Assembly (NCBI RefSeq): GCF_000566685.1
Contig: NZ_AZQN01000003.1
Coordinates: 682,001-746,000, forward strand
Direction: 5' to 3'
Source of the DNA: Dyadobacter tibetensis Y620-1
Lineage (GTDB): Bacteria; Bacteroidota; Bacteroidia; Cytophagales; Spirosomataceae
Length of the DNA stretch: 64,000 bases
The notes beneath the pieces are model-generated. The model saw nothing but the letters and a program-made list of their open reading frames with translations. It did no database searches and was not told the DNA's origin. The translations under genes and the position numbers were made by a program. How positions within the stretch are numbered: position 1 is the first letter of the stretch; each line of letters opens with the position of its first letter. Shown one piece after another: positions 9,588-18,231 of this stretch.

Positions 9588-10718
9588 ATGACCTTCAACA
9601 GAAAGTCCATACTCGGCCTGTTTACCCTCTTGCTAGGCATGGCCGGCATTCAGGCGTGTATTGAACCGTTTTCCCCTCCTGAAGTCAATTCCGATCAGGG
9701 CTATCTGGTCATGGATGGGTTTCTTAACCTGAGCAATTCGCCCAGCCAGATTATTCTGCGGCATTCGCAGAATGTTAATAGCCCCAATCAGCCTTCCTTC
9801 GAAACTGGAGCTCAGATTGTAGTGAGCAGTGAGCAAGGTGAGAATTATGTTTTTACCGAGCCCAGTTTTGGGGTATACCAACTGCCAGCGACTAATTTTA
9901 ATCTTAACGATAGGTACCGCCTGGATATTTATACCCTCGCGGGCAAGCATTATCAGTCTGAATATGTAAAGGCAGTCAATACGCCTCCCATCGATAGCGT
10001 GGGTAGCTATTATGACCAGCGTCGCGATGCTATGGTTTTCAGCGTGAATACCCATGATGATACAGGCTCTACTCGGTTTTATCGATGGAAATTCGAAGAG
10101 ACTTACGAATATAATGCGGCACTCTATTCCACTATCATGATGCAAGACAATCAAATCGTAACCCGGCCTGATAATATCTATACTTGCTGGCGCTCCCGAT
10201 CTTCTACCAATATTATACTCGGCAGTACTATTAAAATCGTAAAGGACGAAATTCGTGACTTGCCCATTAATGTGGTAGAGGTAAGTTCCCAGAAACTCCT
10301 GATCAAGTATTCATTGCTAGTAAGACAGTACGGTCTGACCCGAGAAGCCTTTGAATACTGGACAGAACTCTCAAAAACGACTCAGGGAACAGGGAGCTTG
10401 TTTGATCCTCAACCTTCGCAGGTTACAGGAAACATTCGTAATGTTGACGACCCTAAGGAACTTGTTTTTGGATATTTTGCGGCAGCGACAGAAATTACCA
10501 AGCGTATATTTGTTACGCCACGTTTGGGGAATTATTCCTACTGTGTCCCGGACACCCTGCCCCTTGCCTGCGGCAATCCTGATATTACCTGCGCCAGAGA
10601 TTACACCGGATTACTGGTGTCTTACCTGGACGATGTTAGCGTATTGGGCGCCTCCCAGTCTTGTACAGATTGTCGGACCCAGGGGGGTACCAATGTAAGG
10701 CCATCATTTTGGCAATAG
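9588..10718 (+). CDS. DUF4249 lipoprotein
   Basis: 376-residue lipoprotein if translated from ATG at 9588; an in-frame ATG at 9558 adds ten residues before the positive n-region. The lipobox is GIQAC, placing the acylated Cys about 24 residues in. The fold begins with the DUF4249 hallmark (YLVMDGFLN and strands typical of a CNA-like beta domain) and ends CTDCRTQGGTN...SFW, the usual Cys-containing terminus. Six Cys in the last ~60 residues suggest disulfides. DUF4249 proteins are almost always encoded just after TonB receptors with carboxypeptidase-like domains, so a surface-exposed accessory role is likely. The biochemical function of the family is not known. Confidence 0.85.
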   Translation: MTFNRKSILGLFTLLLGMAGIQACIEPFSPPEVNSDQGYLVMDGFLNLSNSPSQIILRHSQNVNSPNQPSFETGAQIVVSSEQGENYVFTEPSFGVYQLPATNFNLNDRYRLDIYTLAGKHYQSEYVKAVNTPPIDSVGSYYDQRRDAMVFSVNTHDDTGSTRFYRWKFEETYEYNAALYSTIMMQDNQIVTRPDNIYTCWRSRSSTNIILGSTIKIVKDEIRDLPINVVEVSSQKLLIKYSLLVRQYGLTREAFEYWTELSKTTQGTGSLFDPQPSQVTGNIRNVDDPKELVFGYFAAATEITKRIFVTPRLGNYSYCVPDTLPLACGNPDITCARDYTGLLVSYLDDVSVLGASQSCTDCRTQGGTNVRPSFWQ

Positions 10719-10741
10719 AACTCTGACTCCCGAATAAAGAA

Positions 10742-13177
10742 ATGAACATACCATCCATTCAATCTAAATTTCGCCAAATGCACTTTCGATTCGCAACCAT
10801 GCTGGTATTATGTTGCTGTGTATTTACGGAGACCCAGGCACAATATGGAGCATTGGAACCTATTAAATCGAACCTGATACGTTACTCTGAACGAGCCGTG
10901 CAGGAGAAAATTTTCGTCCATGTTGATCGCCCCCTTTATTTAGTAGGGGAAACGCTTTGGTTTAAGGCATATCAACGAGATGGAGCCTCTCACCAGGCCC
11001 TGGATATGAGCAAAGTGGGGTATCTGGAACTCCTGGATCGTGAAAAGACCCCTTTGCTCCAAACTAAATTTGCTCTGAAAAATGGAGAAGGAGATGGAAG
11101 TGTAGTGCTTCCCTCCAGCATAGGAAGTGGGGTTTATACCCTGCGTTGTTATACCAACTGGATGAAAAACTTTGATCCAGGTTTCTTCTTTGAATCTACC
11201 ATTACGATAGTCAATCCTTTTGTAGCTTTCGACCCTAACCCTGATGCTAGAATATTGCCAGAATATGACCTGCAATTTTTCCCCGAAGGAGGACATTTAG
11301 TGGCTGGATTGCCGAGTATTATTGGTTTTCGAACGGTAGGTACTGATGGTCGTGGTATCCCCTTTGCAGGACAGATTTTGAACCAGGAGAGGAGCGTAGT
11401 AGCCACCTTCCTGCCCGATCACCATGGCATAGGACGCTTTCAGTTTACCCCCGAAGCTGGACAACGCTATTCGGCAACTATAAAGGATGCTCAGGGACAG
11501 ACCCATACCTTCACTTTTCCAGATGTTCAGCCTGAAGGTGTGGTCATGCAACTTTCCGACCTGGGCGACGTATTAGCGGTGAAAGTTCTCATTCATGCCA
11601 ACACCCGCATGGAAAAGTTGCAATTAATTTCGCACACCCGACAGGGGAAAGTGCAAATGCAATCGGCGATTGTAAAAGGTTCGGAACTACAGTTTAAGAT
11701 AGATAAGAAAAGTTTGGCCGAAGGAATTAGCCATCTCACTGTTTTCGACGGGCAGTGGAAACCGCTCTGTGAGCGACTTTTCTTTCAATATCCCTCCGAA
11801 ACTTTGAAAATAGATGCTAAAGTGGGTAGGCCAAGCTACCAGCAGCGGGAAAAAATTGGACTCGATATAGGGGCTACTCGCAATGGAACACCCGTCGATC
11901 AGACCAGCCTTTCGGTGGCGATTTATCTTACAGACTCCATTCAAGCCCAGCAGCCAGTCTCTTTCGATACCTATCTACTGCTCACTTCCGACCTTAAAGG
12001 ACAGGTAGAGGATGCAGACTATTACTTCCATCCGAAAATTGCAGAGGATAAATCGCAGATCGACCTTCTGATGCTTACCCATGGATGGAGGCGCTTCGAC
12101 TGGGCGCAGGTGTTGGCAGGGGCTGAGACGCCTTTCCATTTTTTGCCTGAATATGATGGGCATTTCATAGAAGGGAAACTGGTTAATAAAAGTACGGGAT
12201 CCTTTGTGCCCAGCCGCGACCTGTTCCTTGCAGCCCCAGATTACCCCGTCAGACTGTATACTTCTATTAGTGATCGACGCGGAAGGGTAAGATTTGAGGT
12301 TAAAGAATTTTTGGGTCCCAAAGAACTCACCATACAGACTAACGTACAGGAGGATAGTACCAGCCAGTTTGAGCTTACCAACCCTTTTGTCTCGGTTTTC
12401 TCTAGTAAATTATTGCCAAAATTCGAATTTGATAAGGGATGGGAAAATACCTTGTTAAACCGGGCTATAAATATGCAGGCCCGTAATGCCTACTTGCCTG
12501 AGAAATATAAGGTAGTGAGCGTGGAAATACCCGATTCGCTGGCATTCTTTGGTAAGCCTGACGAACTTTATATGCTGGATGCCTACACTCGTTTCCCTAC
12601 TATGGAAGAGGTGTTACGTGAATATGTTCGGGGAGTGCTGGTGCGTCGGAAACAAAAAGAATTTCATTTTAAAATGGTTGACGCGCTCGTACCCAATACG
12701 GTCTATGATACCGACCCCATGGTGCTACTGGATGGTATTCCCATTTTTAATAATGAAAAAATTATGGCCTTCGATCCCCTTAAAGTCAAGAAAATAGAAT
12801 TAATGAATGCCAAGTATTTCCTAGGACCTATGGCCTTTACGGGCATACTGAGCCTTTCCACCTATCAGCACGATCTTAGTGGGTTCGAACTGGATAATAA
12901 TGTACAGATTATTCCATATGAAGGCCTGCAACTGCGACGTGAGTTTTATTCTCCTCTCTATGATAGTCCGGCAGCATTAGCAAGTCGGGTTCCCGATCTG
13001 CGCAATTTGCTGTTCTGGGCTCCAAGCCTAACCACCGATGCCTCAGGACATGCAACCGCATCATTGTTCAGCTCCGATCAACCTGGCCGATATCAGGTGG
13101 TCGTTCAGGGTATTACTCCTGAAGGCAATGCCGCTACGCAATCTTTCTTTTTTGAGGTGAAAAAAAGAGCGCTGTAA
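10742..13177 (+). CDS. MG2-domain secreted protein with plug-like segment
   Basis: 811 residues with a signal peptide (LVLCCCVFTETQAQ, cleavage about residue 34). Residues ~50-150 form a macroglobulin MG2 domain (EKIFVHVDRPLYLVGETLWFKAY), followed by more beta-sandwich repeats. Around 655-720 there is a stretch (DPMVLLDGIPIFNNEKI, then DPLKVKKIELM) that resembles the DGxP motif of TonB plug domains. The C-terminus is another beta domain with TTDASGHATASLFSSDQPG. Proteins of this build accompany TonB receptor/DUF4249 pairs in Bacteroidota. A role as periplasmic or surface partner of the receptor is inferred from position, 23 bases after the DUF4249 gene. Confidence 0.8.
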   Translation: MNIPSIQSKFRQMHFRFATMLVLCCCVFTETQAQYGALEPIKSNLIRYSERAVQEKIFVHVDRPLYLVGETLWFKAYQRDGASHQALDMSKVGYLELLDREKTPLLQTKFALKNGEGDGSVVLPSSIGSGVYTLRCYTNWMKNFDPGFFFESTITIVNPFVAFDPNPDARILPEYDLQFFPEGGHLVAGLPSIIGFRTVGTDGRGIPFAGQILNQERSVVATFLPDHHGIGRFQFTPEAGQRYSATIKDAQGQTHTFTFPDVQPEGVVMQLSDLGDVLAVKVLIHANTRMEKLQLISHTRQGKVQMQSAIVKGSELQFKIDKKSLAEGISHLTVFDGQWKPLCERLFFQYPSETLKIDAKVGRPSYQQREKIGLDIGATRNGTPVDQTSLSVAIYLTDSIQAQQPVSFDTYLLLTSDLKGQVEDADYYFHPKIAEDKSQIDLLMLTHGWRRFDWAQVLAGAETPFHFLPEYDGHFIEGKLVNKSTGSFVPSRDLFLAAPDYPVRLYTSISDRRGRVRFEVKEFLGPKELTIQTNVQEDSTSQFELTNPFVSVFSSKLLPKFEFDKGWENTLLNRAINMQARNAYLPEKYKVVSVEIPDSLAFFGKPDELYMLDAYTRFPTMEEVLREYVRGVLVRRKQKEFHFKMVDALVPNTVYDTDPMVLLDGIPIFNNEKIMAFDPLKVKKIELMNAKYFLGPMAFTGILSLSTYQHDLSGFELDNNVQIIPYEGLQLRREFYSPLYDSPAALASRVPDLRNLLFWAPSLTTDASGHATASLFSSDQPGRYQVVVQGITPEGNAATQSFFFEVKKRAL

Positions 13178-13203
13178 GACGGGAATGCAAGTAATTTTCA
13201 TTT

Positions 13204-13237
13204 AAAGGCCTCTGCATACATGTAGGGGCTTTTTTTA
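13204..13237. terminator. Convergent terminator
   Basis: A 10-bp stem with two G-U pairs (13204-13213 with 13224-13233) is followed by seven T on the plus strand. It ends the MG2 operon and overlaps the stop of the convergent lrp-like gene. Confidence 0.7.
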
Positions 13238-13696
13238 GATATAATATTCCGAGGTATGTTTGATCTCCTTTAGGACAAAGGTGCTGTTGAGCACTCCGAT
13301 ATTGTCAATTTTCGACAGTTTATATTTTACAAAATCATGATATGCATCCAGGCTAGCCACGTTGATCTTCAGTAGAAAATCTACTTGCCCGGCCATATGG
13401 TAGCATTCCTGTACCTCCTCCAAGTTTTGAATCTCCTGTTCAAACTTTTCTATAAAAGCCTCGTTATGGTAGCGCATAGATACCTGACAGATTGTGGTTA
13501 CCGAACGGTCAATGAGCTTTTTGTCCAGTATGGCTACATAATTTTTAATATACCCCATGCTCTCCAGTCTGCGAATACGTTCGTAAACGGGAGATACGGT
13601 AAGGTTCAATGCCTGGGCAATGTCTTTCGTTGTTTTCTTGGCATCCTTCTGTAAGATCCTCAGGATCTTAGCATCAATTTTGTCTAACTGTTCCAT
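13235..13696 (-). CDS. Lrp/AsnC family transcriptional regulator
   Basis: 153-residue feast/famine regulator from ATG at 13696. The frame stays open upstream to 13837, but those 47 residues are hydrophobic and atypical, and the family begins at MEQLDKIDAKILRILQKDA. Winged HTH occupies about 3-62 (DIAQALNLTVSPVYERIRRLE); the RAM/ligand domain fills 65-153. It is divergent from tdh-kbl. Lrp controls tdh-kbl in Escherichia coli, and AsnC-type regulators usually act on a neighbouring amino-acid gene. Control of threonine breakdown by this protein is therefore a good inference, with threonine, leucine or glycine as possible effectors. Confidence 0.88.
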   Translation of the reverse strand: MEQLDKIDAKILRILQKDAKKTTKDIAQALNLTVSPVYERIRRLESMGYIKNYVAILDKKLIDRSVTTICQVSMRYHNEAFIEKFEQEIQNLEEVQECYHMAGQVDFLLKINVASLDAYHDFVKYKLSKIDNIGVLNSTFVLKEIKHTSEYYI

Positions 13697-13845
13697 GGCA
13701 GGAATAATATTTTCTGTAAATGAATAGAAATATATCTGAAAAAAGTAAAATGTACTAATTGGATTGAATAGTGCGGTAATATTTACTGCAAATATAGATG
13801 AATATTGAAAATAGTTTTGCAAATGCCTTAATTGCAAGGTAATTG

Positions 13846-13853
13846 TACTTTTG
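13846..13853 (+). promoter_or_regulatory. -7 box for tdh-kbl
   Basis: TACTTTTG matches the Bacteroidota -7 consensus TAnnTTTG, 14 bases before the tdh start. The nearest TTTG (13816-13819) is 26 bases upstream, longer than the usual 19-21, which may reflect a need for the divergent Lrp-type activator. Confidence 0.5.
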
Positions 13854-13867
13854 TAAAAGTAGGAATC

Positions 13868-14821
13868 ATGGCTAAAGAAAATATTCTTGTAATAGGAGCT
13901 AACGGACAGATAGGATCTGTTTTAGTAACCTATCTGCGCGACATCTATGGAGAAAATCAGGTGGTAGCAGCCGACCTGCGGCAACCGGAAAGTGAAACGG
14001 GGATATTCGTATTGCTGGATGCAACCGATGCACAGGCATTGGCCAGAACGGTTCGGCGCTATGGAATTACTCAGATATACCATCTGGCGGCTATACTTTC
14101 GGCGAATGGAGAAAAGGAGCCACTGAAAACCTGGGATATCAACATGAAAACCTATTTCAATGTGTTGGAGGTAGCCCGGGAATCAGGGATACAAAAGATT
14201 TTTTATCCAAGTTCTATTGCCGTATTTGGTGGCAATATAACCGGAGTAGCTCCGCAAGAGGCGGCGTTGAATCCCAGTACCGTTTATGGCATCAGTAAGG
14301 TTGCAGGAGAAAATTGGTCGCAATACTACTTCAATCGTTATGGATTAGATATACGGTCGTTACGCTACCCCGGTATCATCAGCCATCAATCCATGCCCGG
14401 TGGGGGTACCACCGACTATGCTGTTGACATTTACCACCAGGCGGTTAAAGGAGAGGACTTTACTTGTTTCCTGGAGTCAGAGACCCGCTTGCCCATGATC
14501 TATATGGACGACGCCATCCAGGCTACGGTCAACCTTATGGAGGCAGATGCTGGCAGACTCACCGTGCGTAATAGTTATAATCTTGCGGCAATGAGTTTTT
14601 CTCCCAAGGAAATCACAAGAAACATTCAGGAATATATACCTGACTTTAAGGTCAGTTACCAGCCTGATTTCAGGCAAGAAATCGCCAATTCCTGGCCAGA
14701 TAATTTAGATGACAGCCCAGCCCGTACCGATTGGGGATGGAGAGCTTCTTATGATCTGGATAAAACTACCCGGGAAATGATCGGGGCTCTACGCAAAAAA
14801 TATCAACTGATTAAGGGTTAA
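13868..14821 (+). CDS. tdh: L-threonine 3-dehydrogenase, SDR type
   Basis: 317-residue NAD-dependent enzyme oxidising L-threonine to 2-amino-3-ketobutyrate. The start at 13868 (MAKENILVIGANGQIG) is preferred to the upstream TTG at 13832, which overlaps the -7 box region. GANGQIG (10-16) binds NAD; catalytic Y140 and K144 lie in YGISK. This is the short-chain dehydrogenase form of threonine dehydrogenase, unlike the zinc enzyme of Escherichia coli. The adjacent kbl gene, 44 bases downstream, supports the substrate assignment strongly, since a lone epimerase-like sequence would otherwise be ambiguous. Likely regulated by the divergent Lrp-type protein. Confidence 0.88.
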   Translation: MAKENILVIGANGQIGSVLVTYLRDIYGENQVVAADLRQPESETGIFVLLDATDAQALARTVRRYGITQIYHLAAILSANGEKEPLKTWDINMKTYFNVLEVARESGIQKIFYPSSIAVFGGNITGVAPQEAALNPSTVYGISKVAGENWSQYYFNRYGLDIRSLRYPGIISHQSMPGGGTTDYAVDIYHQAVKGEDFTCFLESETRLPMIYMDDAIQATVNLMEADAGRLTVRNSYNLAAMSFSPKEITRNIQEYIPDFKVSYQPDFRQEIANSWPDNLDDSPARTDWGWRASYDLDKTTREMIGALRKKYQLIKG

Positions 14822-14865
14822 ATTGTACCATAATCATTTTTTAAAACTTAAAACCAATCATTAAT

Positions 14866-16053
14866 ATGTACGGTAATTTAGGAAAAGAACTTCGTGAGGA
14901 ACTGACTGCCATCCAAGAGGCGGGCTTATATAAGAAAGAAAGAATCATCACCACTCCTCAGGCAGCAGCGATCCGCACCCAGGCAGGGGAGGAAGTACTT
15001 AATTTTTGCGCCAATAACTACCTAGGTCTGTCGTCGCACCCGGCGGTAATAGAAGCCGGTATAGAGGCGATCCGGACCCATGGATATGGAATGTCTTCGG
15101 TGCGCTTTATCTGTGGTACCCAGGATATCCATAAGGAACTGGAACGTAAAACCGCTGAATTTTTGGGGATGGAAGACTGCATCCTTTATGCTGCCGCTTT
15201 CGATGCCAACGGTGGATTGTTTGAGCCCTTATTAAATGGAGAGGATGCTATCATCTCAGATGAACTTAATCATGCCTCGCTGATCGATGGAATTCGTCTG
15301 TGCAAGGCCAAGCGCTTCCGATATAAACATAATGATCTTGCCGATCTGGAGACACAGTTACAGGCGGCCTCAGGAAGTCGTAGGATACTAATCGTCACGG
15401 ACGGAGTATTTTCCATGGACGGCACCATTGCCCAACTGGATAAGATCTGCGATCTGGCCGAGCAGTATGGAGCCCTGGTGATGATAGACGAATGCCATTC
15501 TACCGGCTTTATAGGAGCCACCGGAAGGGGAACCCATGAGTACCGCAACGTCATGGGTCGTATCGACATCATTACCGGAACCTATGGTAAGGCCTTGGGG
15601 GGAGCCTCAGGGGGCTTCACGGCAGCCAAAAGAGAAGTGGTGGAGATCTTGCGCCAGCGCTCGAGGCCCTATCTGTTCTCCAATACCCTAGCGCCAAGCA
15701 TTGTGGGTGCGTCCATTAAGGTGCTCGATCTGCTGTCGTCCTCTACAGCCCTGCGCGATAAGCTGGAAAACAGTACCCGCTATTTCCGAAAGGCGATGAC
15801 GGAAGCGGGTTTTGACATTTTACCTGGAGAGCACCCCATAGTCCCCATTATGTTATACGACGCCAAACTGGCGCAGGATTTTGCGGCACAGTTGCTGGAA
15901 GAGGGTATCTACGTGATCGGATTTTTCTATCCCGTAGTACCCCAGGGTAAGGCGCGGATCAGGGTACAAATCTCGGCCGGACACGAGCAGGAGCATTTGG
16001 AGAAGGCCGTGGCTGCCTTTACCAAGGTAGGAAAGAAACTCAACGTAATTTGA
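14866..16053 (+). CDS. kbl: Glycine C-acetyltransferase (2-amino-3-ketobutyrate CoA ligase)
   Basis: 395-residue PLP enzyme of the alpha-oxoamine synthase family, full length. It cleaves 2-amino-3-ketobutyrate with CoA to glycine and acetyl-CoA. The PLP lysine is K242 in [20 protein letters not shown] (about 208-215) supplies the cofactor-contacting Asp and His. It follows tdh directly, completing the two-step threonine pathway. The same superfamily includes serine palmitoyltransferase and the cysteate acyltransferase of sulfonolipid synthesis, but linkage to tdh and the close match to Kbl argue against those. Confidence 0.93.
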   Translation: MYGNLGKELREELTAIQEAGLYKKERIITTPQAAAIRTQAGEEVLNFCANNYLGLSSHPAVIEAGIEAIRTHGYGMSSVRFICGTQDIHKELERKTAEFLGMEDCILYAAAFDANGGLFEPLLNGEDAIISDELNHASLIDGIRLCKAKRFRYKHNDLADLETQLQAASGSRRILIVTDGVFSMDGTIAQLDKICDLAEQYGALVMIDECHSTGFIGATGRGTHEYRNVMGRIDIITGTYGKALGGASGGFTAAKREVVEILRQRSRPYLFSNTLAPSIVGASIKVLDLLSSSTALRDKLENSTRYFRKAMTEAGFDILPGEHPIVPIMLYDAKLAQDFAAQLLEEGIYVIGFFYPVVPQGKARIRVQISAGHEQEHLEKAVAAFTKVGKKLNVI

Positions 16054-16086
16054 TTGTAGATTGAATTAGGGAATAATGTGAAAAAT

Positions 16087-16113
16087 ACCGGGGGGCTTCC
16101 TCCGGTTTTTTTT
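16087..16113 (+). terminator. Rho-independent terminator of tdh-kbl
   Basis: An 8-bp stem (16087-16094 with 16099-16106, one G-U pair) and GCTT loop are followed by a run of eight T. Confidence 0.85.
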
Positions 16114-16346
16114 GGAATGTAGTTTCATGATCAAACCATAAAAATGGCTATCTACGGATTCATACTGATAGGGTAGAGCCTCACCTACTTCAGCCTTGTC
16201 TGCATGTCTCGCAATCATGACCAATGAGGCTTTCACGCCCTTTGACAGCAAAAACGACCTAAATGTAAATTTGCGCATATGTTCCCGACATGATTACAGA
16301 TGTTTTCATTTGGGACGAGCGATCGGGTACAAGGTAATCCTGAAGC

Positions 16347-16414
16347 AATCCCGAAGGGATTCCATGTTTATAGCTTTCCCCCGTAACCCAATCCAACGAC
16401 CCCGATCGGGGTCG
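16347..16414. repeat. REP-like hairpin element
   Basis: A small hairpin AATCCC-GAA-GGGATT (16347-16361) is followed after 35 bases by an 18-base perfect palindrome (16397-16414, centre GATC). I recall similar paired elements (CCCGAAGGGAT ... TTTATAG ... long GC palindrome) dispersed in Cytophagales and other Bacteroidota genomes, often mis-annotated as short proteins. Only one copy is in this window, so repetition is not shown here. Confidence 0.45.
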
Positions 16415-16548
16415 AACCGATTTTTTTCTGGAATAATTTTTGCTTTAGCAATAACAAAATAACCATATTGATGGTTATATCATCAAAAAAATGGACAGCG
16501 GTGCCTGCCTGTTGCGATCTTTCATCACTAACTATAAAAAAACATCTT

Positions 16549-17091
16549 ATGAGAAATACAAAATGGGTTGTAGACCCCGCTCATTCCGAAGTGCAGTTTA
16601 AAATTAAGCACCTGGTGATTTCTACCATTACTGGTTCTTTCAAAAATTTTAAAGGAGGAGCCACTTCGGATATGGGAGATTTTGAAAATGCAGAGATACA
16701 TTTTTCTCTTGACGTAAATAGTATAGATACCAACCAAAGTATGCGGGATGCACATTTGAAATCGGCCGATTTTTTCGATGCCGAGCAGTTTCCCCATATC
16801 GAGTTTCGATCCAACTATTTCCATAAAATCAATGATGAGCAGTACAAACTTAATGGCTATCTTACCTTGAAAGGTATTACCAAACCTATCGAACTCGACG
16901 CCGAGTTTGGGGGGACGGAGATAGATGAACAGGGTAAAAGAAGGGCGGGTTTCGAAGTTGTTGGCCGTTTCGGTAGGCAGGAATTTGGATTAAACTATCT
17001 GAAGCTTACCGAATCGGGTCGCTTGGTGATAGGTGAAGACGTGAAATTATTGGCCAATATCCAGCTAATTCAAGAAGAGGAAAAGTTTTAA
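16549..17091 (+). CDS. YceI family protein
   Basis: 180 residues from ATG at 16549; a longer frame from 16468 adds 27 residues that do not fit the family. It begins MRNTKWVVDPAHSEVQFKIKH, the hallmark opening of YceI (here shortened to its recognisable start), and contains SADFFDAEQFPHIEFRS and LTLKGITKP. YceI proteins are lipocalin-like beta barrels that bind polyisoprenoids or amphiphiles. No signal peptide is present, so this copy is probably cytoplasmic. It stands alone, ended by a strong bidirectional terminator. Confidence 0.9.
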   Translation: MRNTKWVVDPAHSEVQFKIKHLVISTITGSFKNFKGGATSDMGDFENAEIHFSLDVNSIDTNQSMRDAHLKSADFFDAEQFPHIEFRSNYFHKINDEQYKLNGYLTLKGITKPIELDAEFGGTEIDEQGKRRAGFEVVGRFGRQEFGLNYLKLTESGRLVIGEDVKLLANIQLIQEEEKF

Positions 17092-17112
17092 GTAATTACA
17101 ATAATATGTAGG

Positions 17113-17167
17113 TACAGAAAGGCCTGTCTGCTGAGAGCCTATACTCCAGCAGGCAGGCCTTTCTGTA
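17113..17167. terminator. Bidirectional terminator
   Basis: A 21-bp stem with one G-U pair (17113-17133 with 17147-17167) and a 13-base loop lies between the convergent yceI-like and transglutaminase genes. Confidence 0.75.
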
Positions 17168-17218
17168 TTGATCTGTCTGCAGCAGACCTTCCACTTTTCT
17201 TACTGGGAAGTCGCCTCA

Positions 17219-18028
17219 TTAAACAATCGCCTGAGGTTCCTCTTCCACCTCCACACTTACGTTTAACGATCGGAGTACACTATTGCCATATTGGGTCACC
17301 ATGGCTACGTCGGCTGCATCACGCCCGTGAGCAATTTCTATTCTATATCCTGAGGTCTTTTCTTGCACTGCGTCAAATGTATACCAGTCCTCTCCTAAAT
17401 ATACCTCGAACCAAGCATGAAGGTCCATTTCTTTCAGTTCGTCCAAATACCCCACAGTCATTCGGGCGGGGATACATAAATTGCGGCAAAGTGCTATGGC
17501 AAGATGAGTAAAATCGCGACAGACCCCTATGCGGCTATGTAATACGTCGAAGGCCGTAGTGCTGGAATCTGAAAAGCCATACTGATATTTGATATTCTGA
17601 TGAATCCATGTTCGAATCGCTTCTACTTGCTGATAACCAGGGCTGAGATTCTGCGTAATCTGAAGGGCGAGTTGATGTACATCGTGTAGGTCTGACTGGC
17701 AATACCGGCTCGGTAATATAAAATGCATCGTGTCGTCGGGGAGGTCGCCCACCGGAACGAACGCCGGCTCTTGCTCCGGAATGGCTTTGGTAGGTACCAC
17801 CTGAGCTTCTACCTCTGTGGTTATCGTTACCTGGCCTACTGGCATAATGCTACGCTGACAGAGATTGCCATATATATCGATGTATTCTGAAAATGGAACC
17901 GAAGGCTCCAAAGTAAATCCCTCACGGACGATGGACTGTCCCTCCTGACGTCGGGGACGAAGCATGGTGGTAATCGTTGTGGGTGTATTCACATCATAAA
18001 CGAATACACTCTTTCCCTTCATTTTCAT
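17219..18028 (-). CDS. Transglutaminase-like cysteine peptidase family protein
   Basis: 269 residues, no signal peptide. An N-terminal beta domain (about 1-100) precedes the transglutaminase-like core with the catalytic triad C170 (GVCRDFTHLA), H204 (DLHAWFEVY) and D219 (YTFDA). Such bacterial proteins are thought to act as peptidases or amidases, often in cell-wall or peptide metabolism; the substrate is unknown. It is the first of two transglutaminase-like genes here; the second (27335) pairs with an alpha-E gene, whereas this one is alone. Confidence 0.87.
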   Translation of the reverse strand: MKMKGKSVFVYDVNTPTTITTMLRPRRQEGQSIVREGFTLEPSVPFSEYIDIYGNLCQRSIMPVGQVTITTEVEAQVVPTKAIPEQEPAFVPVGDLPDDTMHFILPSRYCQSDLHDVHQLALQITQNLSPGYQQVEAIRTWIHQNIKYQYGFSDSSTTAFDVLHSRIGVCRDFTHLAIALCRNLCIPARMTVGYLDELKEMDLHAWFEVYLGEDWYTFDAVQEKTSGYRIEIAHGRDAADVAMVTQYGNSVLRSLNVSVEVEEEPQAIV

Positions 18029-18176
18029 TTTTTCTGTAGCGTTAAGTATTTAGTGTGTAAATGTATAAAAACCTGTGCCAGAAGTAAGTATTTTATTGAT
18101 ATCCATGGAAGTATGCCCTTGATTTCATAGAATAATAATATCACGACCCTGGCGCTAAGAATATTTTTATGGATAA

Positions 18177-18210
18177 TTGTTATTAAAATAAACACTGTTT
18201 AGTATATTTG
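18177..18210 (+). promoter_or_regulatory. Promoter of tetR-like gene
   Basis: The -7 box TATATTTG (18203-18210) has TTG at 18177-18179 as a possible -33, with 23-base spacing. The operator palindrome lies between the two boxes, ideal for repression. Confidence 0.5.
18189..18201. promoter_or_regulatory. Candidate TetR operator, site 1
   Basis: TAAACACTGTTTA is an odd palindrome just before the -7 box of the tetR-like gene. Its reverse complement shares the 12-mer CTAAACAGTGTT with site 2 at 19302-19313 upstream of the flavin oxidoreductase. Autoregulation is the likely meaning. Confidence 0.55.
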
Positions 18211-18231
18211 CTTCGTTTACCAACAAGCAAT

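Larger units (their letters stand above)
16054..16548. other. 495-base intergenic region with REP-like repeat
   Basis: Contains the kbl terminator (16087-16113), then sequence with no convincing gene, a REP-like hairpin pair at 16347-16414 and an AT-rich leader before the yceI-like gene. Two short open frames here (minus 16066-16278 and plus 16196-16462) are rejected. Confidence 0.7.

Noticed and set aside
13697..13837. N-terminal extension of the Lrp-type regulator
   Set aside because: 47 hydrophobic residues absent from the family; ATG at 13696 gives the normal start.
14866..16053. Kbl as cysteate acyltransferase of sulfonolipid synthesis
   Set aside because: Direct linkage to threonine dehydrogenase supports glycine C-acetyltransferase.
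16066..16278. Minus-strand frame of 70 codons
   Set aside because: It overlaps the kbl terminator, has no family features and no promoter; probably non-coding.
16196..16462. Plus-strand frame of 88 codons
   Set aside because: It runs through the REP-like hairpins, and the peptide (SRRDSMFIA, RPRSGSNR) is the type of spurious product such repeats give.
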